From: Haliscomenobacter sp041740695
Lineage (GTDB): Bacteria; Bacteroidota; Bacteroidia; Chitinophagales; Saprospiraceae
Direction of reading: 5' to 3'
NCBI RefSeq assembly: GCF_041740695.1
Contig: NZ_JBGSLK010000132.1
Span: 30,782 to 94,781, forward strand
DNA length: 64,000 nucleotides
Shown here: positions 53,056 to 62,380 of the stretch, one piece after another
Numbering within the stretch: position 1 is the first letter of the stretch
How the letters are laid out: each line of letters opens with the position of its first letter
The notes under the pieces: model-generated
Seen by the model: the letters and a program-made list of their open reading frames with translations, nothing else
Databases searched by the model: none
What the model was told of the DNA's origin: nothing
Made by a program: the position numbers and the translations under genes

Positions 53056-54894
53056 ATGCTTCACGCCCTTCTCATCGGCATCAACGAATATGCCCCCGGC
53101 TCCGGTGTACGCAACCTCTCCGGTTGCGTCAACGACGTAAAGGCGATGCAGGCCTTTTTGCAAAAACATTACGCCAATCTCCAGCCAAACATTCGTACGG
53201 TGCTCAATGAGCAAGCTACCCGCGAAGGGGTGATCAAAGCTTTTCGGGAACATCTTACCGGGCCGCAAATCAAAGCAGGTGATCAGGTACTATTTTATTT
53301 CAGTGGTCATGGCTCTTATGGGCCCACTGCACCCGAGTTTGCCTACAACAACCCCAGCAAGCAAGATGAAACGATGGTGTGTTACGACAGCCGGATTAGG
53401 GGAAAACAGGATTTGGCGGATAAAGAGCGCGGCGCCTTGTTGGCGGAAATCCCTGTGCATGCTCAAGTGACGCTGATTATTGACAGTTGCCACGCCGCTT
53501 CCAGTTTTCGGAAAAGCCAACAGAATGTCGAGTTGGGTGCCACCCGTTTTCAACCCGGACAAACCAGCCCTCGTTCGCTGGATTCCTACCTGCTCGCCGA
53601 GGGGGAGAACATTTTTTTGCAGCAAAAAGAAAAAGGAGAAAAAATTGCTGTGCCCCTGCGCCCTTATGTGTTGCTAGCAGCCTGTAAAGAAGATGAGCTG
53701 GCCCGCGAAACCAAAGACAAGCGTGGGCTTTTCACCAAATACTTATTGGAGGTTTGGGAAAATGCCGGGATGGACTATACCTGCGAGGAGTTGCTTCAGC
53801 GGGTGCATTTTTTGGTAAAGGCTTTAAATGAAAAGCAAAATCCCGTTTTAGAAACGGTCCAAGTATCGCGGCGGCAAGTCTTACTGAGTAATACGGTACG
53901 CCCCAATCATGTGCGGAATCTGGCTACCTATAAAAATGGTTCTTGGCAGGTCAATTGTGGCGCCATCCACGGCATGCCCACCGATCCCGAAAAGCTGAAA
54001 TTGGTACGGGTAGGTTTATTCAGTTCCGCCAGACCCAGCGACAAAGCTGATCAAGAGGTGGGCGTAAAACAAGTATTTGCCACCTACAGCCTTTTAGCCC
54101 TTGACTTGCCCGAACGCAATTTTTTCTGGGCCTCGGTTGACTTTGCCACAACTATGACCATTGCGATTAGTGGTGATGACAAAGGGATACAGGCAATCCA
54201 AAACTTTAGGGCTATTAACACCATCCCAAAGTACTGGGTTGAGGCTGCCCCTGCTGTTATTCCCAAGTACGAACTCAGTTTCGAAAAGGGTGAGGGGAAT
54301 ATCCTTTTACATGCGAATGCTCAGCATTTGTACGGCCCTGATTCCGACCTGAGGAATATCAACAAGAACCTCAATCAAATCATCCGTTGGGAGCAACTTC
54401 GGGAACTTGCCAACCCCAGCTCAAGTATCGCTTCCAAAGTAGAAGTAGAATTTTGTGAAGAACCCAAAGACAACGCTGCTCCGATCCCTTTCAAAGTTCA
54501 TCGACTCAGCTTCATGTTGGGTAAAACTCCCCAAGGTGCACCTGACACGTTGTGGTACCATTTGCGCGCCAGAAACACCGCAAACCAGCCCTTACATGTC
54601 GCCCTTTTGTACCTAAGCCCTAACTATGGCATAGAAGTCCATTACATGCGGCGCATTTTACCTGCCCGCAGTGAATGGACCAAACTGGATGAGACCAGCC
54701 GGGAATTGGGCTTGTTTGAAAAAGACAGCGCAATAGAACGTTTTTTGGTGTTGTACAGCACTGAAGCTTTTGAAGAATTTCAATATGAGCAAAGTGAATT
54801 AGGTGGAAAACAAAGCGGGCGAGATTTGGTATCCCGCAGCCTGGCATCAAATGATTGGGCTACCCAATTGTTTGAGATAGAGCTACGCCGTTGA
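53056..54894 (+). CDS. caspase-family (C14/metacaspase-like) protease
   Basis: 612 residues, cytoplasmic. The N-terminal about 260 residues are a caspase domain: LLIGINEYAPGSGVRNLSGC at 5-24, His85 in YFSGHGS and Cys145 in IIDSCHAAS. A beta-rich C-terminal region (about 270-612) includes LSFMLGKTPQGAPDTLWYHL and VALLYLSPNYGIEVHYM, which is DUF4384-like and often follows caspase domains. Its stop lies two bases from the convergent thioesterase stop. It could act in regulated death or stress, but no partner is adjacent. Confidence 0.88.
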   Translation: MLHALLIGINEYAPGSGVRNLSGCVNDVKAMQAFLQKHYANLQPNIRTVLNEQATREGVIKAFREHLTGPQIKAGDQVLFYFSGHGSYGPTAPEFAYNNPSKQDETMVCYDSRIRGKQDLADKERGALLAEIPVHAQVTLIIDSCHAASSFRKSQQNVELGATRFQPGQTSPRSLDSYLLAEGENIFLQQKEKGEKIAVPLRPYVLLAACKEDELARETKDKRGLFTKYLLEVWENAGMDYTCEELLQRVHFLVKALNEKQNPVLETVQVSRRQVLLSNTVRPNHVRNLATYKNGSWQVNCGAIHGMPTDPEKLKLVRVGLFSSARPSDKADQEVGVKQVFATYSLLALDLPERNFFWASVDFATTMTIAISGDDKGIQAIQNFRAINTIPKYWVEAAPAVIPKYELSFEKGEGNILLHANAQHLYGPDSDLRNINKNLNQIIRWEQLRELANPSSSIASKVEVEFCEEPKDNAAPIPFKVHRLSFMLGKTPQGAPDTLWYHLRARNTANQPLHVALLYLSPNYGIEVHYMRRILPARSEWTKLDETSRELGLFEKDSAIERFLVLYSTEAFEEFQYEQSELGGKQSGRDLVSRSLASNDWATQLFEIELRR

Positions 54895-54896
54895 TT

Positions 54897-55643
54897 TTAG
54901 CCCCAAATCGTGCGCCCCGTAGCCAAGACCTTTTTATCTCCGCATCGTACCAATCGATGCAAATAAGTGAACTCATCCAGTTGTTGGAACTCCGTATCGA
55001 TCTCGTCATGTAAATTCCCTTCTGCCACAAAGAGCAAATCCATGCGGTATACTTTTTGTAACCCCAGGGTCTCCTCGGGCAGCGCTTCCAGCATCCACTT
55101 GACAAAATTGACATTGTTCAAGTGATTGATAAAATCCAGATCATACCAACCCACGCGGTAGGCATGATCGGCTAAAGGTTTACTCATCGCGGGCAATTGA
55201 TCCAAAGCATGAGGCAAACAGGTTTCTTTGGGCGGAAAATACCCCGAAAAACGCGCCAACAACTCTACAGGAATGCGGCTCATCTGCCGGGTTTCGGTAT
55301 TCATCAACAACCAGGTGGTACAAGCGCTGGCAATTTGTAGCCCCGCTTCGTCGTACACCCGGAAATCGCGGAAAGTAAATACCCGGTCGGCACCAGTAGG
55401 GTAGGAGTGGATGGAAATTTTTTCCCCCAGCAACGGTAGACGTTGAATTTCGATGCGTTTGCGGATGAGTACCCAGGCCAGTTTGTCTTCCTCCAGATCC
55501 CAAACCGAAATTTTCAGGTCAAGCACCTGTTGCATGGCGGTTTCTTGCATCAGGCGCACCAATGCGGGGATGGTGAGCTGCTTGTGGCAGTCGATTTCGA
55601 AGGTGCGGATGGTGTAGGATTCGAGTTGTGGGAGTGGGTGCAT
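54897..55643 (-). CDS. acyl-ACP thioesterase
   Basis: 248 residues with two hotdog halves (about 1-125 and 140-248). The N-terminal EIDCHKQLTIPALVRLMQET, VWDLEEDKLAWVLIRKRIEI and the second half YRVGWYDLDFINHLNNVNFV match the bacterial/plant FatA-FatB family. The Asp and Asn in the last motif are the usual catalytic region. It releases fatty acids from acyl carrier protein, ending or adjusting fatty-acid synthesis in the cytoplasm. It is monocistronic. Confidence 0.88.
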   Translation of the reverse strand: MHPLPQLESYTIRTFEIDCHKQLTIPALVRLMQETAMQQVLDLKISVWDLEEDKLAWVLIRKRIEIQRLPLLGEKISIHSYPTGADRVFTFRDFRVYDEAGLQIASACTTWLLMNTETRQMSRIPVELLARFSGYFPPKETCLPHALDQLPAMSKPLADHAYRVGWYDLDFINHLNNVNFVKWMLEALPEETLGLQKVYRMDLLFVAEGNLHDEIDTEFQQLDEFTYLHRLVRCGDKKVLATGRTIWG

Positions 55644-55766
55644 GGGGTAAAGGTAAAATTACAATGCTTGTAAATCGGCATATAGCGCCAAATTTTCAAA
55701 ACGCTTGACAAAGCAAGCCATTTTTGCTTACTTCTGTACAACTGCACATTATCCAAAACAGACACT

Positions 55767-55916
55767 ATGTCAATAACCATCACTATACAGCCTGATCTGG
55801 AGAAAAAGATAAAATGGTACGCCGATAATGAAGGATTAGATGTAAACCGCGAAGGGGTCAAAAATTTAAGGGTGGCGTTGTATTTAATATCGCTCCATCC
55901 ACCTTTTTTGAGGTGA
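55767..55916 (+). CDS. very small protein, truncated antitoxin-like
   Basis: 49 residues (MSITITIQPDLEKKIKWYAD, then NEGLDVNREG and a hydrophobic end). The first 30 residues resemble the N-terminus of small ribbon-helix-type antitoxins. After VKNLRVA the sequence no longer looks related, suggesting a frameshift or truncation. No toxin gene follows. The rest of the 55644-56148 gap contains the rpsL promoter and leader. Confidence 0.35.
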   Translation: MSITITIQPDLEKKIKWYADNEGLDVNREGVKNLRVALYLISLHPPFLR

Positions 55917-56004
55917 TATTTAGGTTTTTTGTACGGTTTAACCGTTAACCATTCAACTCGTAAACTGATAAAAAACTTTCCTTCGATTATTTTTCAAAAA
56001 CCAT

Positions 56005-56035
56005 TTGGTAATTCCCTTGGATAAACGTACATTTG
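56005..56035 (+). promoter_or_regulatory. promoter of the str ribosomal operon
   Basis: TTG at 56005-56007, 20 bases, TACATTTG at 56028-56035: an exact match to TTG-N20-TAnnTTTG. The predicted start near 56042 gives a leader of about 107 bases before rpsL. Confidence 0.7.
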
Positions 56036-56041
56036 CCCTCG

Positions 56042-56148
56042 CTTTTGAGGGAAGGGTGTATCTACCTCCTTTCAAAAGTGCGTAACTGATTCTCCACGAA
56101 GGAATTCGTGGACACGTTCACTAAGTATTTTTTAAACGAAAACAGGAT
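56042..56148 (+). promoter_or_regulatory. structured rpsL leader
   Basis: Two hairpins can form: CTTTTGAgGGAagg with cctCCTTTCAAAAG (56042-56078, some mismatches) and TCCACGAA with TTCGTGGA (56093-56112, perfect 8 bp, GGAA loop). The position suits ribosomal-protein feedback control, but that is inference. Confidence 0.4.
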
Positions 56149-56523
56149 ATGCCTACTATTAACCAACTGGTACGCAACGGCAGAGAAAAAGTGGTTGTAA
56201 AGAGTAAGTCCCGCGCCTTGAACGCATGCCCTCAAAAGCGTGGTGTTTGTACGCGTGTGTACACAACGACTCCGAAGAAACCAAACTCCGCTTTGCGTAA
56301 GGTGGCTAAGGTACGTATGGTGAATGGCATCGAAGTGATTGCTTACATCCCGGGTGAAGGCCACAACCTGCAAGAACACTCTATCGTGCTGGTGCGCGGT
56401 GGTCGTGTAAAAGACTTGCCGGGGGTGCGTTACACCATTGTGCGTGGCGCATTGGACACCGCGGGTGTGAATAACCGCAAGAAAAGTCGTTCTAAATACG
56501 GTACGAAAGCACCGAAGAAGTAA
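56149..56523 (+). CDS. rpsL: 30S ribosomal protein S12
   Basis: 124 residues, the normal length. It starts MPTINQLVRNGREKVV and contains CPQKRGVCTRVYTTTPKKPN, GEGHNLQEHSIVLVRGGRVK and DLPGVRYTIVRGALDTAGV, the hallmark S12 segments of the decoding centre. The lysines in PKKPNS and in GRVKDLPG, where streptomycin-resistance changes arise, are the wild-type residues. First gene of the str operon, followed by rpsG after 34 bases. Confidence 0.98.
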   Translation: MPTINQLVRNGREKVVVKSKSRALNACPQKRGVCTRVYTTTPKKPNSALRKVAKVRMVNGIEVIAYIPGEGHNLQEHSIVLVRGGRVKDLPGVRYTIVRGALDTAGVNNRKKSRSKYGTKAPKK

Positions 56524-56557
56524 TTATGTTTCAACTGGAAACCTCTAATTCAAGGTA

Positions 56558-57025
56558 ATGAGAAAAAGAAAACCAAAAGTAAGGGTAATTGCGCCGGATC
56601 CCCGCTATAATGATCCGATGGTAACGCAGTTCGTGAACAATATGATGTGGGAAGGTAAAAAAAGTACCACACTCACCATTTTTTACGATGCGCTGGATAT
56701 TGTACGCGAACGCCTCAAGGCTGACGAGCACAATACTTGGAAAAAAGCACTCAATAACGTGATGCCAATGGTAGAAGTACGCAGTCGCCGAATCGGTGGT
56801 GCTACTTTCCAAATCCCAACAGAAATTCGCCCTAAGCGCAAAGTTTCTATCGGGATGAAATGGCTGATCCGTTTTGCACGCACTCGTAGCGGTAAAGGTA
56901 TGGCTGAAAAATTAGCCTCCGAAATCATTGCAGCCAGCAAGAATGAAGGCAACGCAGTGAAGAAGAAAGAAGATACCCACCGTATGGCAGAAGCCAACCG
57001 TGCGTTTGCTCACTTCAGAACGTAA
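56558..57025 (+). CDS. rpsG: 30S ribosomal protein S7
   Basis: 155 residues, standard for S7. It starts MRKRKPKVRVIAPDPRYNDP and includes VMPMVEVRSRRIGGATFQIP and RMAEANRAFAHFRT. It binds the 3' major domain of 16S rRNA to start head assembly, and in characterised bacteria it also represses its own operon. Second gene of the str operon, before fusA. Confidence 0.98.
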   Translation: MRKRKPKVRVIAPDPRYNDPMVTQFVNNMMWEGKKSTTLTIFYDALDIVRERLKADEHNTWKKALNNVMPMVEVRSRRIGGATFQIPTEIRPKRKVSIGMKWLIRFARTRSGKGMAEKLASEIIAASKNEGNAVKKKEDTHRMAEANRAFAHFRT

Positions 57026-57069
57026 GTCTTTTATCATCTTTTAACCATAAACTCCATTGGAGTATAGTC

Positions 57070-59199
57070 ATGGCAACAGATCTTAAATATACCAGAAACA
57101 TCGGTATCGCTGCCCACATTGATGCGGGCAAGACGACTACTACCGAGCGCATCCTTTAATACACCGGCGTTAGTCACAAGATCGGTGAAGTACACGATGG
57201 CGCAGCCACTATGGACTGGATGGAGCAGGAACAGGAGCGTGGGATTACCATTACTTCTGCTGCTACCAAAACCAAGTGGTTCTGGAAAGGAGAGGAATAT
57301 CCCTTCAACATCATTGACACTCCCGGTCACGTGGATTTTACCGTAGAGGTAAACCGCTCTTTGCGTGTATTGGATGGATTGGTGTTCCTCTTCTGTGCAG
57401 TTTCTGGCGTGGAGCCTCAATCTGAAACCAACTGGCGCTTGGCTGACAACTATAAAGTTCCACGTATCGGCTTCGTCAACAAGATGGACCGTTCAGGTGC
57501 AGATTTCTTTAACGTGGTTAAAGATGTTGAAACCAAGCTGAAATCAAAAGCTATTCCGCTCCAGATTCCAATTGGTGCAGAGGAAAGATTCAAAGGTGTA
57601 GTTGATTTGATTACTGGCGAAGCCATTACCTGGAATGAATCCGATCAAGGTATGACTTTCGAAGTAATCGAAATGCCTGCAGATTTGGTGGAAACTGTTG
57701 CTGAGTACCGCGAAAAACTGCTCGAAGCAGTTGCTGAATACGACGATACTTTGATGGAAAAATATTTTGAAGATCCAAATAGCATTTCTCCTGACGAAAT
57801 CCGTGCTGCCGTTAGAAAAGCGGTATGTAACCTGGAATTCGTTCCGATGATGTGCGGTTCTGCCTTCAAAAACAAAGGTGTACAAGCGGTTTTGGACGCA
57901 GTATGCGCTTTCATGCCTTCTCCGCTGGATGTTGATGCTGTAGTTGGCATCAACCCCAAAACGGAGAAAGAAGAAACCCGCAAACCTAGCGTTAACGAGC
58001 CTTTCGCAGCTTTGGCCTTCAAAATTGCTACTGACCCATTCGTAGGCCGTTTGGCTTTCATACGCGTCTATTCTGGTGCATTGGATGCGGGTTCTTATGT
58101 CTTGAACACTCGTTCTGACAACAAAGAACGCATCTCTCGTTTGTACCAGATGCACGCCAACAAGCAAAACCCAATCGATCGGGTAGAAGCTGGTGACATC
58201 GCTGCGGCCGTAGGGTTCAAGGACATCAAAACGGGTGATACCCTTTGTGATCTGGACAAACCAATCATTCTGGAATCAATGGTTTTCCCTGAGCCGGTTA
58301 TTGCCATTGCGATAGAACCCAAAACTCAGAAAGACCTCGATAAATTAGGTATGGCTTTGGCTAAATTGGCCGAAGAAGACCCTACCTTCCGCGTAAGATA
58401 CGATGAAGACACCAACCAAACCGTCATCAGCGGGATGGGGGAATTGCACCTCGAGATCATCGTTGACCGTCTGCGTCGCGAGTTCAAAGTAGACTGTAAC
58501 CAGGGTGCTCCACAGGTGAATTACAAAGAAGCACTGACCAACAAAACAACTCACCGTGAGCGTTTGAAAAAACAAACGGGTGGTTCTGGTTTGTTTGCCG
58601 ATATGGAATTTGAACTTGGCCCAGCTGACGAAGAATTCCACCAAACTGATGACTTCCTCAGTGGCAAAACACGCCTCCAGTTCGTTTGGGGTATCGTGGG
58701 TGGTGCCATCGATAAAAACTACGCTAAGCCAATTCAGGATGGTTTCAAAGCCATGATGGACAATGGCATCCTTGCAGGCTATTCCATGGATAGCATGAAA
58801 GTGAGAGTGTTCGACGGCTCGATGCACGCAGTCGACTCTAAGCCAGTTGCATTTGAATTGTGCGCCAAAGAAGGTTTCCGCGAAGCCGCTCCTAAGTGCA
58901 AGCCAGTATTGCTCGAGCCGATTATGAAGCTGGAAGTAATCACTCCAGAAGAATACACTGGTTCTGTAATCGGTGACCTCAACCGTCGCCGTGGTTTGCT
59001 CAAAGGCCAGGAAGATCGCACAGGAGGTGCAAAATCGATAATGGCTGAAGTACCGCTTTCTGAAATGTTTGGCTACGTAACTCAATTGCGTACCATTACT
59101 TCTGGACGTGCCAACTCAACCATGGAATTTTCACATTTCGCAGCAGCGCCTACAAACGTAGCTAAAGACGTGATCGAAAAGGCCAAAGGCAACAAGTAA
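57070..59199 (+). CDS. fusA: elongation factor G, frame broken by an in-frame TAA at codon 30
   Basis: From the ATG at 57070 the frame gives MATDLKYTRNIGIAAHIDAG, then KTTTTERIL, a TAA at 57157-57159, and then YTGVSHKIGEVHDGAATMD with no further stop until 59199 (709 codons). All other EF-G landmarks are intact: DTPGHVDFT, NKMDRSGADF, domains II to V, and the final TLRTITSGRANSTMEF-like region. EF-G usually has Tyr or Phe at codon 30, so TAA probably stands for TAT or TAC. If real, the 662-residue frame left from the ATG at 57211 would lack the P-loop and be inactive. Most likely a base error or a nonsense mutation; a second EF-G gene or read-through would be needed otherwise. Confidence 0.9.
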
Positions 59200-59207
59200 T
59201 TCAGCAA

Positions 59208-59342
59208 CCCACGGTTTCAACCGTGGGAGCCACACTGATCCAACCCACGAATTTATTCGTGGGATGATATGAAATCCCGGCAACCCACGGTTTTAACCGT
59301 GGTAGCCACACCACAAAACCAACCCATGGCATTAGCCGTGGG
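59208..59342. repeat. four covarying short hairpins between fusA and rpsJ
   Basis: Palindromes at 59208-59227, 59244-59263, 59284-59302 and 59323-59342 follow CCCAyG-NN-tetraloop-NN-CGTGGG. Inner pairs are GT/AC, AA/TT, GT/AC and GC/GC, all complementary; loops are TTCA, TTTA, TTTA and ATTA. The same family as 9776-9861. Confidence 0.85.
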
Positions 59343-59367
59343 CTGGTCCGTGGGAAATAAAAAAAAG

Positions 59368-59388
59368 CTTCGGCAAAAGCCGCCGAAG
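59368..59388 (+). other. hairpin before rpsJ
   Basis: CTTCGGC (59368-59374) pairs with GCCGAAG (59382-59388) in a perfect 7-bp stem. An A-run precedes it, so it would terminate only antisense transcription. It lies 37 bases before the rpsJ ATG. Confidence 0.45.
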
Positions 59389-59424
59389 TTCATTCATTGA
59401 CATACACAAATCAGATTTTCAGGC

Positions 59425-59733
59425 ATGAATCAGAAAATCAGAATCAAACTCCGCTCTTATGACCACAATTTGGTGGATAAGTCGACGGAGAAAATAGTTA
59501 AAACAGTACGTAATAGTGGTGCCGTTGTTACTGGCCCGATTCCGCTGCCCACTGAGAAGAAAATTTTTACCGTGCTCCGTTCTCCGCACGTCAACAAGAA
59601 GTCTCGTGAGCAGTTCCAATTGCGAACCCACAAACGTCTGATTGAAATTTACACGCCTACTCAAAAAACGGTAGATGCGCTGTCCAAGTTGGAATTGCCT
59701 AGTGGCGTAGACATTCAGGTTAAGTTGACGTAA
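59425..59733 (+). CDS. rpsJ: 30S ribosomal protein S10
   Basis: 102 residues, normal S10 length. MNQKIRIKLRSYDHNLVDKS, GPIPLPTEKKIFTVLRSPHV and SREQFQLRTHKRLIEIYTPT are typical. A head protein of the 30S subunit and, with NusB, part of antitermination complexes. Opens the S10 cluster after a 225-base spacer packed with hairpins, which may hold its own start or processing site. Confidence 0.98.
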   Translation: MNQKIRIKLRSYDHNLVDKSTEKIVKTVRNSGAVVTGPIPLPTEKKIFTVLRSPHVNKKSREQFQLRTHKRLIEIYTPTQKTVDALSKLELPSGVDIQVKLT

Positions 59734-59809
59734 TTGATTGCGTTAGTTTTTACATGCGTTATTGCATGCAAATCAATTAATTGCAATTCATTGTTAAAAT
59801 CAAGAAGTG

Positions 59810-60436
59810 ATGAACGGACTGATTGGTAAAAAAATTGGCATGACCAGTGTCTATGATAGCACTGGTAAAAGCGTGGCGTGCACCGTCATTGAAGCAGGTC
59901 CTTGTGTAGTGACACAAGTGAAGACCGAGCAAACCGACGGATACACTGCCCTTCAGTTGGCTTTTGGCGACGCCAAAACGAACAACACCACCAAGCCTCT
60001 CAAAGGCCATTTTGAAAAAGCAAATACCGATCCAAAGCATAAGTTGGTTGAGTTTCGCGATTTCTCTGCTCCAGAGAAAGCCCTTGGCGAAATCATCAAG
60101 GTGGACGAAGTCTTCTCTGAAGGCGACATGGTTCACGCTGTAGGAGTCACCAAAGGTAAAGGTTTCCAGGGCGTTGTTAAACGCTACGGATTTGCCGGTG
60201 TAGGTGGTCAGACCCACGGTCAGCACAACCGGCTACGTGCCCCAGGTTCTATGGGTGCATCTTCTTATCCTTCCCGCGTATTCAAAGGCAAACGTCTTCC
60301 TGGTCGTACTGGGGGTGACAATGTGAAGGTGAAGAACCTCAAAGTACTCAAGGTATTTGCGGATCAGAATCTCATCTTGGTAAAAGGTGCAATTCCTGGA
60401 CACAAAGGTGCCTACGTTATTCTGGAGAAAAAGTAA
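59810..60436 (+). CDS. rplC: 50S ribosomal protein L3
   Basis: 208 residues from the ATG at 59810; a GTG three bases earlier is unlikely. MNGLIGKKIGMTSVYDSTGK, GVTKGKGFQGVVKRYGFAGV, GQTHGQHNRLRAPGSMGASS and RVFKGKRLPGRTGGDNVKVK are L3 hallmarks; the HGQHNR-like loop reaches the peptidyl-transferase centre. An early assembly protein of 23S rRNA. Confidence 0.98.
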   Translation: MNGLIGKKIGMTSVYDSTGKSVACTVIEAGPCVVTQVKTEQTDGYTALQLAFGDAKTNNTTKPLKGHFEKANTDPKHKLVEFRDFSAPEKALGEIIKVDEVFSEGDMVHAVGVTKGKGFQGVVKRYGFAGVGGQTHGQHNRLRAPGSMGASSYPSRVFKGKRLPGRTGGDNVKVKNLKVLKVFADQNLILVKGAIPGHKGAYVILEKK

Positions 60437-60473
60437 TCGTTAACGGCCTCGTGGCGAGTTAAATTCAAGAAAC

Positions 60474-61097
60474 ATGAAATTGGATATTTTCAATATTCAG
60501 GGCGAAAAGACCGGTAGAGCCGTTGACCTTCCAGATGACGTTTTCGGCGGTGAGCCGAATGAGCACGTACTTTACCTCGCGGTAAAGCAATATCTGGCCA
60601 ATCAGCGCCAAGGTACCCACAAATCAAAAGAACGCTGGGAAATCAGTGGTTCTACACGCAAGTTGCACCGTCAGAAGGGAACCGGTGGTTCTCGTAAGGG
60701 TGACATCAATAGCCCATTGTTCCCAGGTGGTGCCCGGGTTTTCGGACCACGCCCACGGGATTATGAGCAAAAATTGAACAAAAAAGTTAAACGTCTGGCA
60801 CGTAAATCAGCGCTTAGTGCTAAAGCGAAGACTGGTTCCATCGTGATCATTGAAGACCTTAACTTCGAAACACCAAAAACCAAAACTTTTGTTGACATGT
60901 TGAGCAAACTCAATGTCGGCAAAAAATCACTGGTGGTGGTAGCAGAACAAAACGAAAATGTACACCTCTCCAGCCGCAACATCCCGAATACCAAGTTGGT
61001 GCGTGCCCAGGACGTGAACACCTACGAAATCATGTACGCAAATACATTGGTACTATCCGAAGGTTCGATTCAAAAGATTGTTGAAACGCTGGCTTGA
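60474..61097 (+). CDS. rplD: 50S ribosomal protein L4
   Basis: 207 residues. A globular start (MKLDIFNIQGEKTGRAVDLP) and the long exit-tunnel loop KLHRQKGTGGSRKGDINSPL / GGARVFGPRPRDYEQKLNKK are as expected for L4. L4 lines the tunnel with L22 and represses the S10 operon in enterobacteria; whether that holds here cannot be seen. 34 bases to rplW. Confidence 0.98.
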   Translation: MKLDIFNIQGEKTGRAVDLPDDVFGGEPNEHVLYLAVKQYLANQRQGTHKSKERWEISGSTRKLHRQKGTGGSRKGDINSPLFPGGARVFGPRPRDYEQKLNKKVKRLARKSALSAKAKTGSIVIIEDLNFETPKTKTFVDMLSKLNVGKKSLVVVAEQNENVHLSSRNIPNTKLVRAQDVNTYEIMYANTLVLSEGSIQKIVETLA

Positions 61098-61131
61098 TCC
61101 GTATCCGGGTAGCCGTAAGAATAGTTGAAAG

Positions 61132-61431
61132 ATGGCAAAGAAAGATGTTCTCATCCAGCCGCTGATCACGGAAAAAGCAGAGCGATTGTCCAGCACGCTG
61201 AACAAGTACTCTTTTATCGTGCATCGGAAAGCCAACAAAGTAGAGATCAAGAAAGCAGTTGAAGCTTTCTACGGAGTAAGTGTTGAAGCCGTTAACACCC
61301 TGGTGGTTCCTGGCAAACTCAAATCTCGCTCTACTCGCACCGGTGTGGTGCGTGGCCGTGTACCGGCGTACAAGAAAGCAATAGTTACCCTTTCCGAAGG
61401 CGAAAACATTGACTTCTTCGCAGAATTGTAA
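61132..61431 (+). CDS. rplW: 50S ribosomal protein L23
   Basis: 99 residues. VLIQPLITEKAERLSSTLNK, YSFIVHRKANKVEIKKAVEA and FYGVSVEAVNTLVVPGKLKS are classic L23. It sits at the tunnel exit and docks trigger factor and the signal recognition particle. A 108-base spacer with no gene follows. Confidence 0.97.
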   Translation: MAKKDVLIQPLITEKAERLSSTLNKYSFIVHRKANKVEIKKAVEAFYGVSVEAVNTLVVPGKLKSRSTRTGVVRGRVPAYKKAIVTLSEGENIDFFAEL

Positions 61432-61539
61432 TTTGCGCAACCGTAGTATCCCTACTGTTGCCATTAATCAAGGCTTGTTCGAGTCGGCGAAACAATTATG
61501 GTGGTTTCGATCCGGCGATGAACGCCAAAGACCATAACA

Positions 61540-62373
61540 ATGGCAGTTAAAAAGATGAATCCGGTTACTCCGGGATCGCGTTATCGGGTCGGTCAGACCT
61601 TCACAGAGTTGACCACAGATACGCCAGAAAGAAGCCTGATGGCACCGCTAAAAAAGAGCGGTGGCCGCAATAACCAGGGTCGCTTGACGATGCGTCAGCG
61701 CGGTGGAGGCCACAAGCGCCGGTACCGTGTTATCGACTTCAAGCGGGACAAGGAAGGAATGGTAGCGATTGTTAAAACCATCGAGTATGACCCCAACCGT
61801 ACCGCGTTCATCGCATTGGTTGAGTATGCTGATGGCGAAAAACGCTACATCATTGCCCCTGATGGACTGAAAGTAGGTGCTGAAATTTCTTCTGGTGATG
61901 GTGCTGGACCCAATACGGGCAATGCACTTTTCCTGAAAGACATTCCACTCGGTTCCAACATCCACGCCATCGAGTTGAACCCAGGCAAAGGTGCCGCTTT
62001 AGCACGTAGTGCAGGTACTTATGGTGTCCTGAACGGTCGGGAAGGCAAATATGCAGTGGTGAAATTACCTTCTGGTGAAATGCGCCGCATCCTGCTCACT
62101 TGTAAAGCAACCATTGGTACCACCTCTAACGGTGACCACGGTTTGCAAGTATTGGGCAAAGCGGGCCGCAATCGTTGGTTGGGCCGTCGTCCTCACGTGC
62201 GTGGGGTAGCCATGAACCCTGTCGATCACCCCATGGGTGGTGGTGAAGGTCGTGCTTCCGGTGGTCACCCACGTAACCGCAAAGGTATGCCTGCTAAAGG
62301 TTTCAAAACCCGCGATAAAAATAAGTCTTCTAACAAGCTTATTATTTCTCGGAGAAAAACTAAAAATCCTTAA
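61540..62373 (+). CDS. rplB: 50S ribosomal protein L2
   Basis: 277 residues, standard. GRNNQGRLTMRQRGGGHKRR, KTIEYDPNRTAFIALVEYAD, GREGKYAVVKLPSGEMRRIL, RGVAMNPVDHPMGGGEGRAS are all L2 signatures, including the conserved His of the VDHPMGGGEGR loop near the peptidyl-transferase centre. Followed by a palindrome and rpsS. Confidence 0.98.
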   Translation: MAVKKMNPVTPGSRYRVGQTFTELTTDTPERSLMAPLKKSGGRNNQGRLTMRQRGGGHKRRYRVIDFKRDKEGMVAIVKTIEYDPNRTAFIALVEYADGEKRYIIAPDGLKVGAEISSGDGAGPNTGNALFLKDIPLGSNIHAIELNPGKGAALARSAGTYGVLNGREGKYAVVKLPSGEMRRILLTCKATIGTTSNGDHGLQVLGKAGRNRWLGRRPHVRGVAMNPVDHPMGGGEGRASGGHPRNRKGMPAKGFKTRDKNKSSNKLIISRRKTKNP

Positions 62374-62380
62374 GCAACTG

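Noticed and set aside
57070..57156. Reading fusA as a genuine 29-residue leader peptide
   Set aside because: The peptide is the EF-G P-loop segment itself and is in frame with the rest, so an interrupted gene is the simpler reading.
58345..59085. Long minus-strand frame opposite fusA
   Set aside because: A shadow of the EF-G coding strand; codon pattern and conservation belong to EF-G.
59208..59342. Possible CRISPR array
   Set aside because: Repeats are only 20 bases and palindromic, spacers are unequal and also repeat-like, and no cas genes are present; these are hairpin repeats.
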